A DNA stretch of 64,000 bases, taken from assembly GCF_900103545.1 (NCBI RefSeq), contig NZ_FNHH01000004.1:170034-234033 (forward strand). The letters are read 5' to 3'. Under the pieces are notes generated by a model, which saw nothing but the letters and a program-made list of their open reading frames with translations, had not been told where the DNA came from and did not search any database. A program made the translations under genes and the position numbers. Shown one piece after another: positions 15,804-24,302 of the stretch; the first letter of the stretch is position 1; the number at the start of each line of letters is the position of its first letter. The stretch is from Daejeonella rubra (GTDB taxonomy: Bacteria; Bacteroidota; Bacteroidia; Sphingobacteriales; Sphingobacteriaceae).

Positions 15804-18203
15804 TTACTTTCTTATCTCCGCTCCCGCCTGCTTCTCGAAATTAAGAATTAATTTTTGCATGAGGGCCTCAATTTGTTTATCTGTCAGGGTTTTTTCCTCA
15901 TCCTGAATCAGAAAACTAAGAGCATAAGATTTTTTACCTTCCGGAAGCTTATCCCCTACGTAAACATCAAACACATTTACTTCCTTCAAAAGACTCTTAT
16001 CAGTTTTTTGGGCTATCTGTTTAAGTTGTTCGAATGTGACATCTTTATTGAGCAACATCGACAGATCCCGTCTAACGGATGGAAACTTTGAAACCTCGGT
16101 ATAGCTGATCTTGTTATTTCTTACTGACCTGATGATCAGATCCCAATCAAAATCGGCATAAAATACATCTGAGCTAATATCCAGTTTCTTCAATGATCCT
16201 TTTGAAACAGTACCAAAATCAACCAGAACTTTTTCACCTTTGCGGTAACTGATGCCTGAAGAAAGATCCGGATTTATTGTTTCAACAGAGCTTAAACCCT
16301 TAATATTTAGCCTGGTAATGATCAGATCAACGGCAGACTTTAAATTATAAAAACCTGCATCACTTGATTTTGAATTCCAGTTCTCAGCATGTCTGGCACC
16401 GGTAATAAATACAGAAAGGCGCTGATTTTCCTTGTAGTTTTCATTTTCAAGGCTATAGACCTTACCAAACTCATATAACTTAAGGTCTGGATTCCGGCGG
16501 TTCTGATTGTATGAAATGGCCTCCAATCCTGAGAATAACAGATTCTGGCGCATTACATCCAGATCACTACTCAGGGGATTAAGGATCTTAACCGCTAAAT
16601 CAGGCTGTGATGAATAGCTGATCTTTGTTAATGAATTACTCAGAATCTCAAAAAAGCCGTTTCCTGTAAGCAGATCTGCAGTCTGATTTTGAAGTACTTC
16701 TTTATCCGGCTTGTGGGTATGATTCAGGGATGCACGTATCTGAGTGGGAATCTCAATATTATCATATCCATGGATTCTCAAAACCTCTTCAATGATATCA
16801 ACTTCCCGGGTAACATCAACTTTATAAGCAGGAACTTCAAGCTTCATGCCCTCCTGATCTTGCGATACTATTTTTATACCCAGTCCGCTTAGAGTAGAAT
16901 GTATCTCTTCTGCTGAAATTTCCTTTCCGATCAAACGAGTTATATTACTAAATGTGATGTTCACATCAAATGGTTTAGCCGGTGATGGGTAAATATCAGA
17001 TATATCAGATGAAATATGGCCACCGGCAAGCTCCTGAATAAGTAATGCTGCGCGCTTCAATGCAATAACAGTCATTTCGGGATCAGTACCACGCTCAAAT
17101 CTGAATGAAGCATCTGTTTTTAATCCATGGCGCTTGGAAGTCTTACGTACTGATACCGCATCAAACCAGGCACTCTCTAAAAATATTTTACTTGTTGATT
17201 GCTTAACACCAGATGAAATCCCACCAAAAACACCCGCTATACACATCGGCTCATTAGCATTACAGATCATCAGATCATCAGAAGATAATTTGCGTTCTGC
17301 ATCATCCAGCGTATGGAAAATCGTGCCTTCCTCACATTTTTTAACGATCACTTTCTGTCCTGAAATAGCATCTGCATCGAATGCATGTAAGGGCTGACCA
17401 AGTTCATGAAGCACGAAATTAGTCACGTCAACTACATTATTAATAGGTCTGATACCTATAACATTTAGTTTATCTTTCAGCCATTCAGGCGACTCACTTA
17501 TAGATATACCACTTATGCTGAGTGAAGAGTATCTGCGACAAGCATCCACGTCTTCCAACACAACAGGAATATTTAGTTCCTGATTCTGAACTTTAAAAGC
17601 AGAAATATCGGGCATAGTTATCTGCAATTTCAGATAAGCAGCCAAATCACGGGCAACTCCCAAATGAGAAGCTGCATCGGCACGGTTTGGTGTCAAACCG
17701 ATCTCAAAAACATAATCATCTTCCAGTTTAAAGTAGGTACTTGCCGGAGAACCTATCGTTGCATCTGCATCTAATTCTATTATTCCGGCATGATCATGGC
17801 CTAAACCTATCTCATCTTCAGCACAGATCATTCCTTCTGAAACTTCTCCTCTGATCTTTGATTTAGAAATTTTGAAAGGTTCTCCTGTTGTTGGATATAT
17901 CGTAGTATTTACTGTAGCGACAACTACTTTCTGTCCTGCAGCCACATTATTAGCACCGCAAACTATCTGCAGGTCCTCTCCCAGTCCAACATCAACTTTG
18001 GTTACCTTCAGGCGATCTGCATTGGGATGCTGAGCGCATTCCTTGACATAGCCAATAACCAGACCTTCCAGTCCGCCGGGAATTGCCTGAACCTTTTCAA
18101 GGCTCTCAACTTCCAGTCCGATATTGGTCAGGATTAAGGATAATTCTTCAGGAGTTTTATTCGTATTAATGAATTGCTGCAGCCACTTATAAGAGATCTT
18201 CAT
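15804..18203 (-). CDS. pheT: Phenylalanyl-tRNA synthetase beta subunit
   Basis: 799 residues, the normal size for the bacterial beta chain of the alpha2-beta2 enzyme that charges tRNA-Phe. The domains in order are N-terminal B1, the EMAP-like tRNA-binding fold (about 40-150; GLVIGYVKECAQHPNADRLK), B3/B4 with the editing site (about 210-400), B5 (about 410-470), the catalytic-like core and the C-terminal ferredoxin-fold anticodon-binding domain (YTEVSKFPSVRRDLSMLLNK). The pheS partner is not in the window, as is usual in Bacteroidota. Downstream lie the micro-repeat arrays and the zapA operon. Confidence 0.96.
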   Translation of the reverse strand: MKISYKWLQQFINTNKTPEELSLILTNIGLEVESLEKVQAIPGGLEGLVIGYVKECAQHPNADRLKVTKVDVGLGEDLQIVCGANNVAAGQKVVVATVNTTIYPTTGEPFKISKSKIRGEVSEGMICAEDEIGLGHDHAGIIELDADATIGSPASTYFKLEDDYVFEIGLTPNRADAASHLGVARDLAAYLKLQITMPDISAFKVQNQELNIPVVLEDVDACRRYSSLSISGISISESPEWLKDKLNVIGIRPINNVVDVTNFVLHELGQPLHAFDADAISGQKVIVKKCEEGTIFHTLDDAERKLSSDDLMICNANEPMCIAGVFGGISSGVKQSTSKIFLESAWFDAVSVRKTSKRHGLKTDASFRFERGTDPEMTVIALKRAALLIQELAGGHISSDISDIYPSPAKPFDVNITFSNITRLIGKEISAEEIHSTLSGLGIKIVSQDQEGMKLEVPAYKVDVTREVDIIEEVLRIHGYDNIEIPTQIRASLNHTHKPDKEVLQNQTADLLTGNGFFEILSNSLTKISYSSQPDLAVKILNPLSSDLDVMRQNLLFSGLEAISYNQNRRNPDLKLYEFGKVYSLENENYKENQRLSVFITGARHAENWNSKSSDAGFYNLKSAVDLIITRLNIKGLSSVETINPDLSSGISYRKGEKVLVDFGTVSKGSLKKLDISSDVFYADFDWDLIIRSVRNNKISYTEVSKFPSVRRDLSMLLNKDVTFEQLKQIAQKTDKSLLKEVNVFDVYVGDKLPEGKKSYALSFLIQDEEKTLTDKQIEALMQKLILNFEKQAGAEIRK

Positions 18204-18336
18204 GTTCTAAAAATGATAAACGACAAAGATAGAAAGAGATATGAGATTTGAGACAGGAAATTAGAACTGTTCAGGGTTAAAGTAATGCAAATTATGTAAT
18301 TAATGTACAAAACCGGAAGCAATAACTCTACATCCA

Positions 18337-19038
18337 TTAATCCAAAATTCCTTCATCTGCAAAACTCAGAAATCCATGATCCGTTATAATCAGATGATCC
18401 AGCACAGGAATATCCAAAAACTTTCCTGCCGATCTTAATTTTCGGGTTAATTCAAGGTCGGCCTGACTTGGCTTCAGGTTACCAGAAGGGTGATTGTGCG
18501 CCAGAATCAATGATGCAGCATGATTTTCGAGGGCCGTATTGAAGATGATCTTTGGATCGGCTATTGTTCCTGCCTGCCCGCCCTTACTTACCAGATGACT
18601 TGATGTGATCTTATTTGCACGATTAAGTACAATGATCCAGAATTCTTCGTGGTTCAAATCCTTAAACCGGGACACAATAGCTTCATAAACATCGATACTG
18701 GTACTCACCTGCACCCGGTCTGCACTGATCGTTTCTTTTCTTCGCCTCCCTAATTCCAGTGCTGCAATGATACTGATGGCTTTTGCCTCACCGATACCTT
18801 TAAATTTTGACAACTCTGAAATACTAAGCCGGGCAAGCTGATTCAGATCATTTTCACATCCGAATAAAATGCGCTTACTTAACTCTACTGCGCTCTCGTT
18901 TCTATTGCCTGATCCAATCAATATGGCTATCAATTCAGCATCACTAAGGCTTCTCCTCCCCTGATGCGACAATTTTTCTCTGGGGCGGTCCTCCTCCGCC
19001 CATGCTTTGATGGTTATTTTATGTTCATACGATCCCAT
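18337..19038 (-). CDS. radC: RadC-family JAB/MPN-domain protein
   Basis: 233 residues: an N-terminal helix-hairpin-helix (ARLSISELSKFKGIGEAKAI) and a C-terminal JAB/MPN metal-binding domain with the full motif Glu...HNHPSGNLKPSQADLELT. The historical 'DNA repair' label is doubtful, since E. coli radC was found not to be needed for repair. The zinc site suggests a hydrolase. It is a single gene upstream of rpsT's terminator, on the same strand. Confidence 0.93.
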   Translation of the reverse strand: MGSYEHKITIKAWAEEDRPREKLSHQGRRSLSDAELIAILIGSGNRNESAVELSKRILFGCENDLNQLARLSISELSKFKGIGEAKAISIIAALELGRRRKETISADRVQVSTSIDVYEAIVSRFKDLNHEEFWIIVLNRANKITSSHLVSKGGQAGTIADPKIIFNTALENHAASLILAHNHPSGNLKPSQADLELTRKLRSAGKFLDIPVLDHLIITDHGFLSFADEGILD

Positions 19039-19070
19039 AAATTAAACTTCGAAAAATAGATAGCAATAAA

Positions 19071-19103
19071 AAAGGGGTTCCGATTAAACGGAACCCCTTT
19101 TTT
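19071..19103. terminator. Strong intrinsic terminator after rpsT
   Basis: The 12-bp stem AAAGGGGTTCCG / CGGAACCCCTTT has a 5-base loop and a T-run on both sides. It ends rpsT transcription (minus strand) before radC. Confidence 0.88.
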
Positions 19104-19122
19104 AGTAAACGGTCTTTTCAGA

Positions 19123-19377
19123 TTATTTCAATGCGTTAACAAATTTTGTCAGTTTAGACTTATTGTTAGATGCTTTGTTCTTGTGTATGATATTCTTTTT
19201 TGCCAAACGATCAAGCATAGAGATCACTTTGCTTAAAAGCGGTGTAGCTTCTGTTTTATCTGTTGTAATACGTAATCTTTTGATTGCGGATCTTGTGGTT
19301 TTCGCCTGATAGCGATTACGTAAACGCTTAGCTGCGTTTGATCTAATTCTTTTTATCGATGATTTATGATTTGCCAT
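19123..19377 (-). CDS. rpsT: Small ribosomal subunit protein bS20
   Basis: 84 residues, very basic and helical (MANHKSSIKRIRSNAAKRLR, ending KASNNKSKLTKFVNALK), matching ribosomal protein S20 along its whole length. It is a monocistronic gene with a strong terminator behind it. The first base of the start codon is preceded by an A/T-rich leader with no clear SD, as is normal for the phylum. Confidence 0.96.
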   Translation of the reverse strand: MANHKSSIKRIRSNAAKRLRNRYQAKTTRSAIKRLRITTDKTEATPLLSKVISMLDRLAKKNIIHKNKASNNKSKLTKFVNALK

Positions 19378-19706
19378 TTCTTAAGCTTATTATTCCGTCC
19401 TTCTTTTAAGGACTGCAAATATATGCCGATTATTTTAATATTCAAAGCATAATTTAAAAAAAGAGCAAATGCTGTTTTGTATCCTGTCCGAGTTTCTTAT
19501 TTATGGCTCTTTCTCTTGAGAATGCTTACAATTCTAGTAGAAAACAATTCTTAATTCTGCTATTTAACCGTTTAATCAAGAATCAGACCGTTAAATAAAT
19601 TTAATGAGATTAATGATAACGGTCGGGTAAATTGAATAAAAAATGACGTAAAAACAGAATACATAAAACTAATTACGATCAATATTAACTAATAAATCAC
19701 AATCAG
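19378..19706. other. Gene-free stretch upstream of the REP-associated transposase
   Basis: No credible ORF was found. The only structure seen is an 8-bp inverted repeat, GACCGTTA (19586-19593) / TAACGGTC (19617-19624), with a 23-base loop. It could be the left-end hairpin of the IS200-like transposase unit, but nothing proves that. Confidence 0.5.
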
Positions 19707-20168
19707 ATGGCGGGAACATATTCAAAAATTTATATCCAGGCGGTTTTTGCGGTAAAGTGGAGAAAAAATCTAATTTCCAATAGCTGGAAATCAGAACTAC
19801 ACAAATACATCTCAGGTATCATTACTGAAAAGGGACAAAAATCGATCATTGTCAATGGCATGCCCGATCACATCCATTGCTTTTTTGGATTGAAGCCACG
19901 CATGGCAATATCAGATCTGCTAAGGGACATTAAAAATAATTCATCAAAATTCATCAATGAAAAAGGATTCATCCCTGGAAAATTCGAATGGCAGGAAGGT
20001 TTTGGTGCATTCTCTTATTCTCCTTCCCATATCGATAACGTCTATAATTACATTTTAAATCAGGAACGGCACCACCGGAAAAAATCATTCAAAAATGAAT
20101 ATATAAGCCTGCTCAATGAATTTGGCATTGAGCATAAACCTGAATATTTATTTGACTGGATAGAATAG
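19707..20168 (+). CDS. REP-associated tyrosine transposase (IS200/IS605-like, RAYT)
   Basis: 153 residues of the Y1 HUH transposase family: MPDHIHCFFGL gives the His55-x-His57 metal motif, and the catalytic Tyr is in IDNVYNYILNQE (Tyr113 or Tyr115). The gene has no tnpB partner and is followed at once by eight palindromic REP-like units (20171-20453), the arrangement that defines RAYTs. These are single-copy domesticated relatives thought to spread REP sequences. The reading frame appears intact. Confidence 0.88.
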   Translation: MAGTYSKIYIQAVFAVKWRKNLISNSWKSELHKYISGIITEKGQKSIIVNGMPDHIHCFFGLKPRMAISDLLRDIKNNSSKFINEKGFIPGKFEWQEGFGAFSYSPSHIDNVYNYILNQERHHRKKSFKNEYISLLNEFGIEHKPEYLFDWIE

Positions 20169-20170
20169 AA

Positions 20171-20453
20171 TAATGTCACCCCTTCAGGGTTAAATCCCAT
20201 TATGAAATTTGCTAATATAATATCACCCCTTCGGGGTTTAATCCCATTGTTAACATTGCTATAATAATGACACCCCTTTGGGGTTGATTATAGAATGATA
20301 GAATTTATAAAAGCCTGAAGGGCTGATATGATTATAACCTGAAGAGCTGATACGATTATAACCTGAAGAACTGACATGAATATAATCTAAGTAAAAGAAC
20401 CCTGAAGGGGTGATATTATTATACCCAAACCCTGAAAGGGTGATATTATTATA
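20171..20453. repeat. Cluster of REP-like palindromic units next to the RAYT gene
   Basis: Three units read CACCCCTTcaGGGTT-taatcccat on the plus strand (near 20176, 20223 and 20270). Five units read the opposite way, AACCCTGAAGGGGTGATATT (near 20313, 20338, 20363, 20400 and 20430), the middle ones decayed (CTGAAGAGCTGATACGATTA). The units contain a short GC hairpin (ACCCCTTcGGGGT) in AT-rich surroundings. The last one runs right up to the ATG of the next gene at 20453. Confidence 0.8.
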
Positions 20454-21415
20454 TGAGAAAAAGTCTGTTCCTTTTAATGATCCTGATCCTAGGTCTTCTC
20501 TGTTCCTCCTGGGGGTTTTTCGCCCATCAAAGGATCAATAGGCTAGCTGTATTCATCTTACCGGGTGAGATGATCGGATTTTACAAAAACAATATCGCCT
20601 TTATAACAGAGCATGCTGTAGATGCCGACAAACGCCGCTATGCCGATACAGCAGAAGCACCGCGTCATTTTATTGATGCTGACCGATATGGAGCTAAACC
20701 CTTTGACAGCATCCCTGAAAAATGGAAAGATGCAGAAGCGAAATTCAGCGCTTCGGTCCTTCAGGAGAACGGGATCGTTCCCTGGCAAATAGAAAGAACA
20801 TACTATTCATTGGTAAAAGCCTTTCAGCAAGGCGATTCGATTCGGATCCTTAGAGTATCAGCTGACCTTGGTCATTATATTTCAGATGCACATGTACCGC
20901 TTCATACCACAGAAAATTACAACGGACAACTAAGCGGACAAACCGGCATCCATGGATTTTGGGAAAGCAGATTGCCAGAACTGTTTGCTACTCAATATGA
21001 TTTTATTGTAGGTCGTGCCCAATACATTGACAACCCGCTTAAATCAGCATGGAATATTGTAAGAAGCTCTCACAGCCATCTGGATTCTGTTTTGCTGATA
21101 GAGGCACGGCTGACCAAACAAATCGCTTCAGACCGTAAATTTAGCTTCAGCGAACGTAATGGCCGGGTTGAACGACAGTATTCAGAGCAATTCTCAACAG
21201 CCTATCATAAGGCCTTGAACAATATGGTTGAAAAACAAATGAGGGCATCCATACTAATGACCGGAAGTTATTGGTATTCAGCCTGGGTTGATGCCGGTCA
21301 GCCAAGTTTAAAAGGTTTTACGCCCAATGAGTTAAGTGCAGAAGAAAAAGAGAATCTGCAAAAAGAATCAGAACTATTTAAGAAAGGGGAAATAATTGGG
21401 AGAAAAGAAAACTAA
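20453..21415 (+). CDS. Zinc-dependent phospholipase C / S1-P1 nuclease-fold exported protein
   Basis: 320 residues with a signal peptide (MRKSLFLLMILILGLLCSSW). Zinc ligands of the fold are visible: a Trp at the start of the mature protein (WGFFAHQRINRLAV with His), EAPRHFIDAD, the DLGHYISDAHVPLHTTENYN block and HGFWESRLPE. Members hydrolyse phosphodiester bonds in phospholipids or nucleic acids; which one applies here is not decidable. The ATG directly abuts the last REP-like unit. The stop overlaps the stop of the convergent DedA gene (21412-21415). Confidence 0.8.
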   Translation: MRKSLFLLMILILGLLCSSWGFFAHQRINRLAVFILPGEMIGFYKNNIAFITEHAVDADKRRYADTAEAPRHFIDADRYGAKPFDSIPEKWKDAEAKFSASVLQENGIVPWQIERTYYSLVKAFQQGDSIRILRVSADLGHYISDAHVPLHTTENYNGQLSGQTGIHGFWESRLPELFATQYDFIVGRAQYIDNPLKSAWNIVRSSHSHLDSVLLIEARLTKQIASDRKFSFSERNGRVERQYSEQFSTAYHKALNNMVEKQMRASILMTGSYWYSAWVDAGQPSLKGFTPNELSAEEKENLQKESELFKKGEIIGRKEN

Positions 21416-22065
21416 GCCTCCTCTCCCATTGTACTTTTTGCTTTTATAGCTGCAAAAATAGCGGGTAATATGGTTAGAACTATGATGACAAGCATCACGT
21501 AAGTGAAATTATCCTTGATGATCGGGATATTTCCAAATATGAAACCTATACCCAGAAAACCTATGATCCACAAAACACCACCAACAATATTATAATAGGT
21601 AAAATGAGCAAAATTCATTTTACCAACTCCTGCCACGAAAGGTGCAAGGGTTCTGAAAATAGGCATAAATCGGCTAAAAATCAGCATGTTACCACCCTTT
21701 TTATTGAAATATTCCTTGGTTTTATTATAATATTCAATCTTGAGAATTCTGTTGCCAGGCTTAAAGACCTTCGGACCCAGGAAATTCCCCAGAATATAAT
21801 TAACGGTATTTCCGGTAATGGCTGCTGCGATCAATAATAAGCCCATGATGTAAATATTCAAACCAGTATCTCCTTTTGCAATCAAAGCACCAACGGCGAA
21901 GAGCAAAGAATCTCCTGGAAGAAATGGGGTGACAACAAATCCTGTCTCTGCAAAAATAATCATGAAAATGATCAGATAGGTCCAGGTTCTGTAATCACTA
22001 ACAATCTTAACCAGGTATTTATCTATATGAAGGATAGAATCGATGATATTGCTTAAAACTTCCAA
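21412..22065 (-). CDS. DedA-family membrane protein (copy 2)
   Basis: 217 residues with the DedA signature: IFAETGFVVTPFLPGDSLLF, G(N)xxNYxxGxxxG (GNTVNYILGNFLGPKVF), and FSRFMPIFRTLAPFVAGVGKM with the key Arg residues. DedA proteins are thought to be undecaprenyl-phosphate or other lipid carriers needed for membrane potential and envelope synthesis. It is clearly a paralogue of the next gene (22156-22803), which lies 90 bp upstream on the same strand, so the pair arose by tandem duplication and probably forms an operon. Confidence 0.92.
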   Translation of the reverse strand: MEVLSNIIDSILHIDKYLVKIVSDYRTWTYLIIFMIIFAETGFVVTPFLPGDSLLFAVGALIAKGDTGLNIYIMGLLLIAAAITGNTVNYILGNFLGPKVFKPGNRILKIEYYNKTKEYFNKKGGNMLIFSRFMPIFRTLAPFVAGVGKMNFAHFTYYNIVGGVLWIIGFLGIGFIFGNIPIIKDNFTYVMLVIIVLTILPAIFAAIKAKSTMGEEA

Positions 22066-22155
22066 AGCTTATTTATTAAAAAAATGAAAAAAAAGATAAT
22101 AAATGATAGATCTTAAATAATGAATGGTAGAATTGGCTTTAAGAATTTACCAGAT

Positions 22156-22803
22156 TCAGGGCTTGACTTTGCGTTTCTCCCGAATCACCTCAATAACCGG
22201 TGGAAGAATAGAGAGAATAATTATGCCAAAGATGACATATGTAAAATTATCCTTGATGACAGGCAGGCCACCAAAAAAGTAACCAATAAATAAAAATGAA
22301 GTAACCCATAATACTCCACCGGTTACATTATAGGTTGCAAATTTCAGGTAGCTCATTGTACCAATACCAGCTACAAAAGGGGCAAAAGTTCTGATAATAG
22401 GTACGAAACGGGCATAAATAATGGTCTTACCACCATGTTTTTCGTAAAATGTCTGTGTTTTATCCAGGTATTCCTTTTTCAGTAATTTATACTTACCGCT
22501 GAAGGCATGAGGACCAATAAAATTTCCAATATGATAGTTAACCAGATCGCCCAAAACAGCTGCAACAATCAGTAAAATACACATTATAAAGATATTCAAG
22601 CCACTGTCAGGATTGGCAATTATAGCCCCTGCTGCAAACAGAAGCGAATCACCCGGTAAAAATGGAGTAACAACAAACCCGGTTTCAGCGAAAATTATCA
22701 AAAAGAGTATCAGGTAGGTCCAGGTTTGATATTCCTGCACAATTTCTATTAAATGCTTATCTATATGAAGGATAAAATCGAGAAGTTGCTGTATAAGTTC
22801 CAA
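22156..22803 (-). CDS. DedA-family membrane protein (copy 1)
   Basis: 215 residues, the same layout as its downstream paralogue: an identical IFAETGFVVTPFLPGDSLLF block, DLVNYHIGNFIGPHAFSG, YARFVPIIRTFAPFVAGIGT and four to five membrane helices. It has the conserved acidic and Arg residues expected for lipid or proton coupling in the family. It is first in the pair. The C-terminus is more basic (VIREKRKVKP). Confidence 0.92.
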   Translation of the reverse strand: MELIQQLLDFILHIDKHLIEIVQEYQTWTYLILFLIIFAETGFVVTPFLPGDSLLFAAGAIIANPDSGLNIFIMCILLIVAAVLGDLVNYHIGNFIGPHAFSGKYKLLKKEYLDKTQTFYEKHGGKTIIYARFVPIIRTFAPFVAGIGTMSYLKFATYNVTGGVLWVTSFLFIGYFFGGLPVIKDNFTYVIFGIIILSILPPVIEVIREKRKVKP

Positions 22804-23011
22804 GTCTTGCGCTAATTATAACGCAAAAATATAAAACTCAGACCAAAAGCCCTGATATTTCTATTTAAATTGCTTTTTTATGATTAATTATCCCTGAATA
22901 TAGATATGCTTTCCATTTACCTCTTGAGCAATCGTTCAAATCGAATATGCCAATTTGAATTGCAGTAGCATTAAAAACAAAATGAATTCTTTGGGATAGT
23001 CATTCAACAAA

Positions 23012-23036
23012 ATAGCCCGGCGATTTGCCAGGCTAT
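23012..23036 (-). terminator. Intrinsic terminator of dnaN
   Basis: On the minus strand, ATAGCCTGGC and GCCGGGCTAT form a 10-bp stem (one G-T pair) followed by TTTTGTT, 28 bp behind the dnaN stop. Confidence 0.75.
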
Positions 23037-23063
23037 CTCAAATTAATTTATAAAGATTCAGGT

Positions 23064-24188
23064 TTATGCATATGTATTTAACATCACAGGCATAACCAGC
23101 ATCAGAACATCTTCCGCATCATCATGAGTTTGCGGCATTAATAATCCGGCACGGTTAGGGCTGCTCATTTCTAGCAGGACTTCCTCTCCGCTGAGGTTAT
23201 TTAACATCTCGATCAGGAACTTAGCGTTGAATCCAATTTCCATATCTTCACCTTCATATTGACATGAAAGGCGTTCATGCGCTTCATTTGCAAAATCAAT
23301 ATCTTCAGAAGATATATTCAATTCGCTACCGGTAATTTTCAAACGCACCTGATGGGTGGTCTTATTAGCAAATATCACTACACGTCGCAGGCAATTCAGG
23401 AATAATGCCCTGTCGATGATCAGTTTATTAGGATTATTAGTTGGAATTACAGCTTCATAATCCGGATAGCGCTCATCAATCAATCTACAGATCAAATTGA
23501 TATTACCGAACCTGAAGAAAGCACTTGTATTATTATATTCAACCGCTACACTCACGTCATCAGATGGAAGTGATGCTTTCAATAAGGTCAAGGCCTTTTT
23601 CGGCAAAATGAATGTTGCCGGAGCATCAGACTTCGTATCCAAACGACGATATCTTACAAGCTTATGCGCATCAGTTGCAACAAATGTTATGTGCTGCGGA
23701 CTTAACTGGCAATAAACACCTGTCATAGCAGGACGCAATTCATCGCCACTCACTGCAAACAAGGTTTTATTAATTGCTTCTGCCAAAACTGAAGCCGGCA
23801 TTGCAACAGATGAAGGGTTTTCTACTACAGGGATCTTTGGGAAATCTTCTCCATTTTCTCCGCTAAGTTTATATTTTCCATCACCCGCATTTATCTCAAT
23901 AGCAAATGTTTTATCATCTACAGAAAAAGAGATCGGCTGATCAGGCAATGTTTTCAATGTTTCGAGAAGAATTTTAGATGGAATGGCCACCTTTCCATCT
24001 TCCTTTGATTCAACAGCCAGAGAGGTTGTCATACTGGTCTGCAGATCAGTAGCAGAAACAGTGAGCACTCCAGCCTTGATCTCAAACAAGAAGTTTTCAA
24101 GAATTGGCAATACCGTGCTGCTACTCGAAGCACCGTTAACAGCCTGAAGCTGCTTTAATAATGTAGAAGTTGAAACTATAAATCTCAT
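23064..24188 (-). CDS. dnaN: DNA polymerase III beta subunit (sliding clamp)
   Basis: 374 residues, three repeated clamp domains, with the typical start MRFIVSTSTLLKQLQAVNGA and end DAEDVLMLVMPVMLNTYA (the PMR end in E. coli is PML here). The start is the ATG at 24188; a TTG at 24209 would add seven non-family residues. The clamp encircles DNA and tethers polymerase. The gene follows gldG by about 110 bp, an order often seen in Bacteroidota, and is not next to dnaA. Confidence 0.96.
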   Translation of the reverse strand: MRFIVSTSTLLKQLQAVNGASSSSTVLPILENFLFEIKAGVLTVSATDLQTSMTTSLAVESKEDGKVAIPSKILLETLKTLPDQPISFSVDDKTFAIEINAGDGKYKLSGENGEDFPKIPVVENPSSVAMPASVLAEAINKTLFAVSGDELRPAMTGVYCQLSPQHITFVATDAHKLVRYRRLDTKSDAPATFILPKKALTLLKASLPSDDVSVAVEYNNTSAFFRFGNINLICRLIDERYPDYEAVIPTNNPNKLIIDRALFLNCLRRVVIFANKTTHQVRLKITGSELNISSEDIDFANEAHERLSCQYEGEDMEIGFNAKFLIEMLNNLSGEEVLLEMSSPNRAGLLMPQTHDDAEDVLMLVMPVMLNTYA

Positions 24189-24302
24189 ATTCAAATATCT
24201 GAAAAACAATAATAGTAAAGCTTTTTGGTAGTTCCTAATCAGCCAATATCCACCCTTATTAATTTAAGATCTGCGGATTTTTAAAGATCAAAAATATACA
24301 AT

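Noticed and set aside
20171..20453. REP-like cluster as a CRISPR or attC array
   Set aside because: Units are short GC hairpins in two opposite blocks, next to a Y1 transposase; they lack the AAC...CG|TT layout and alternate with no genes.
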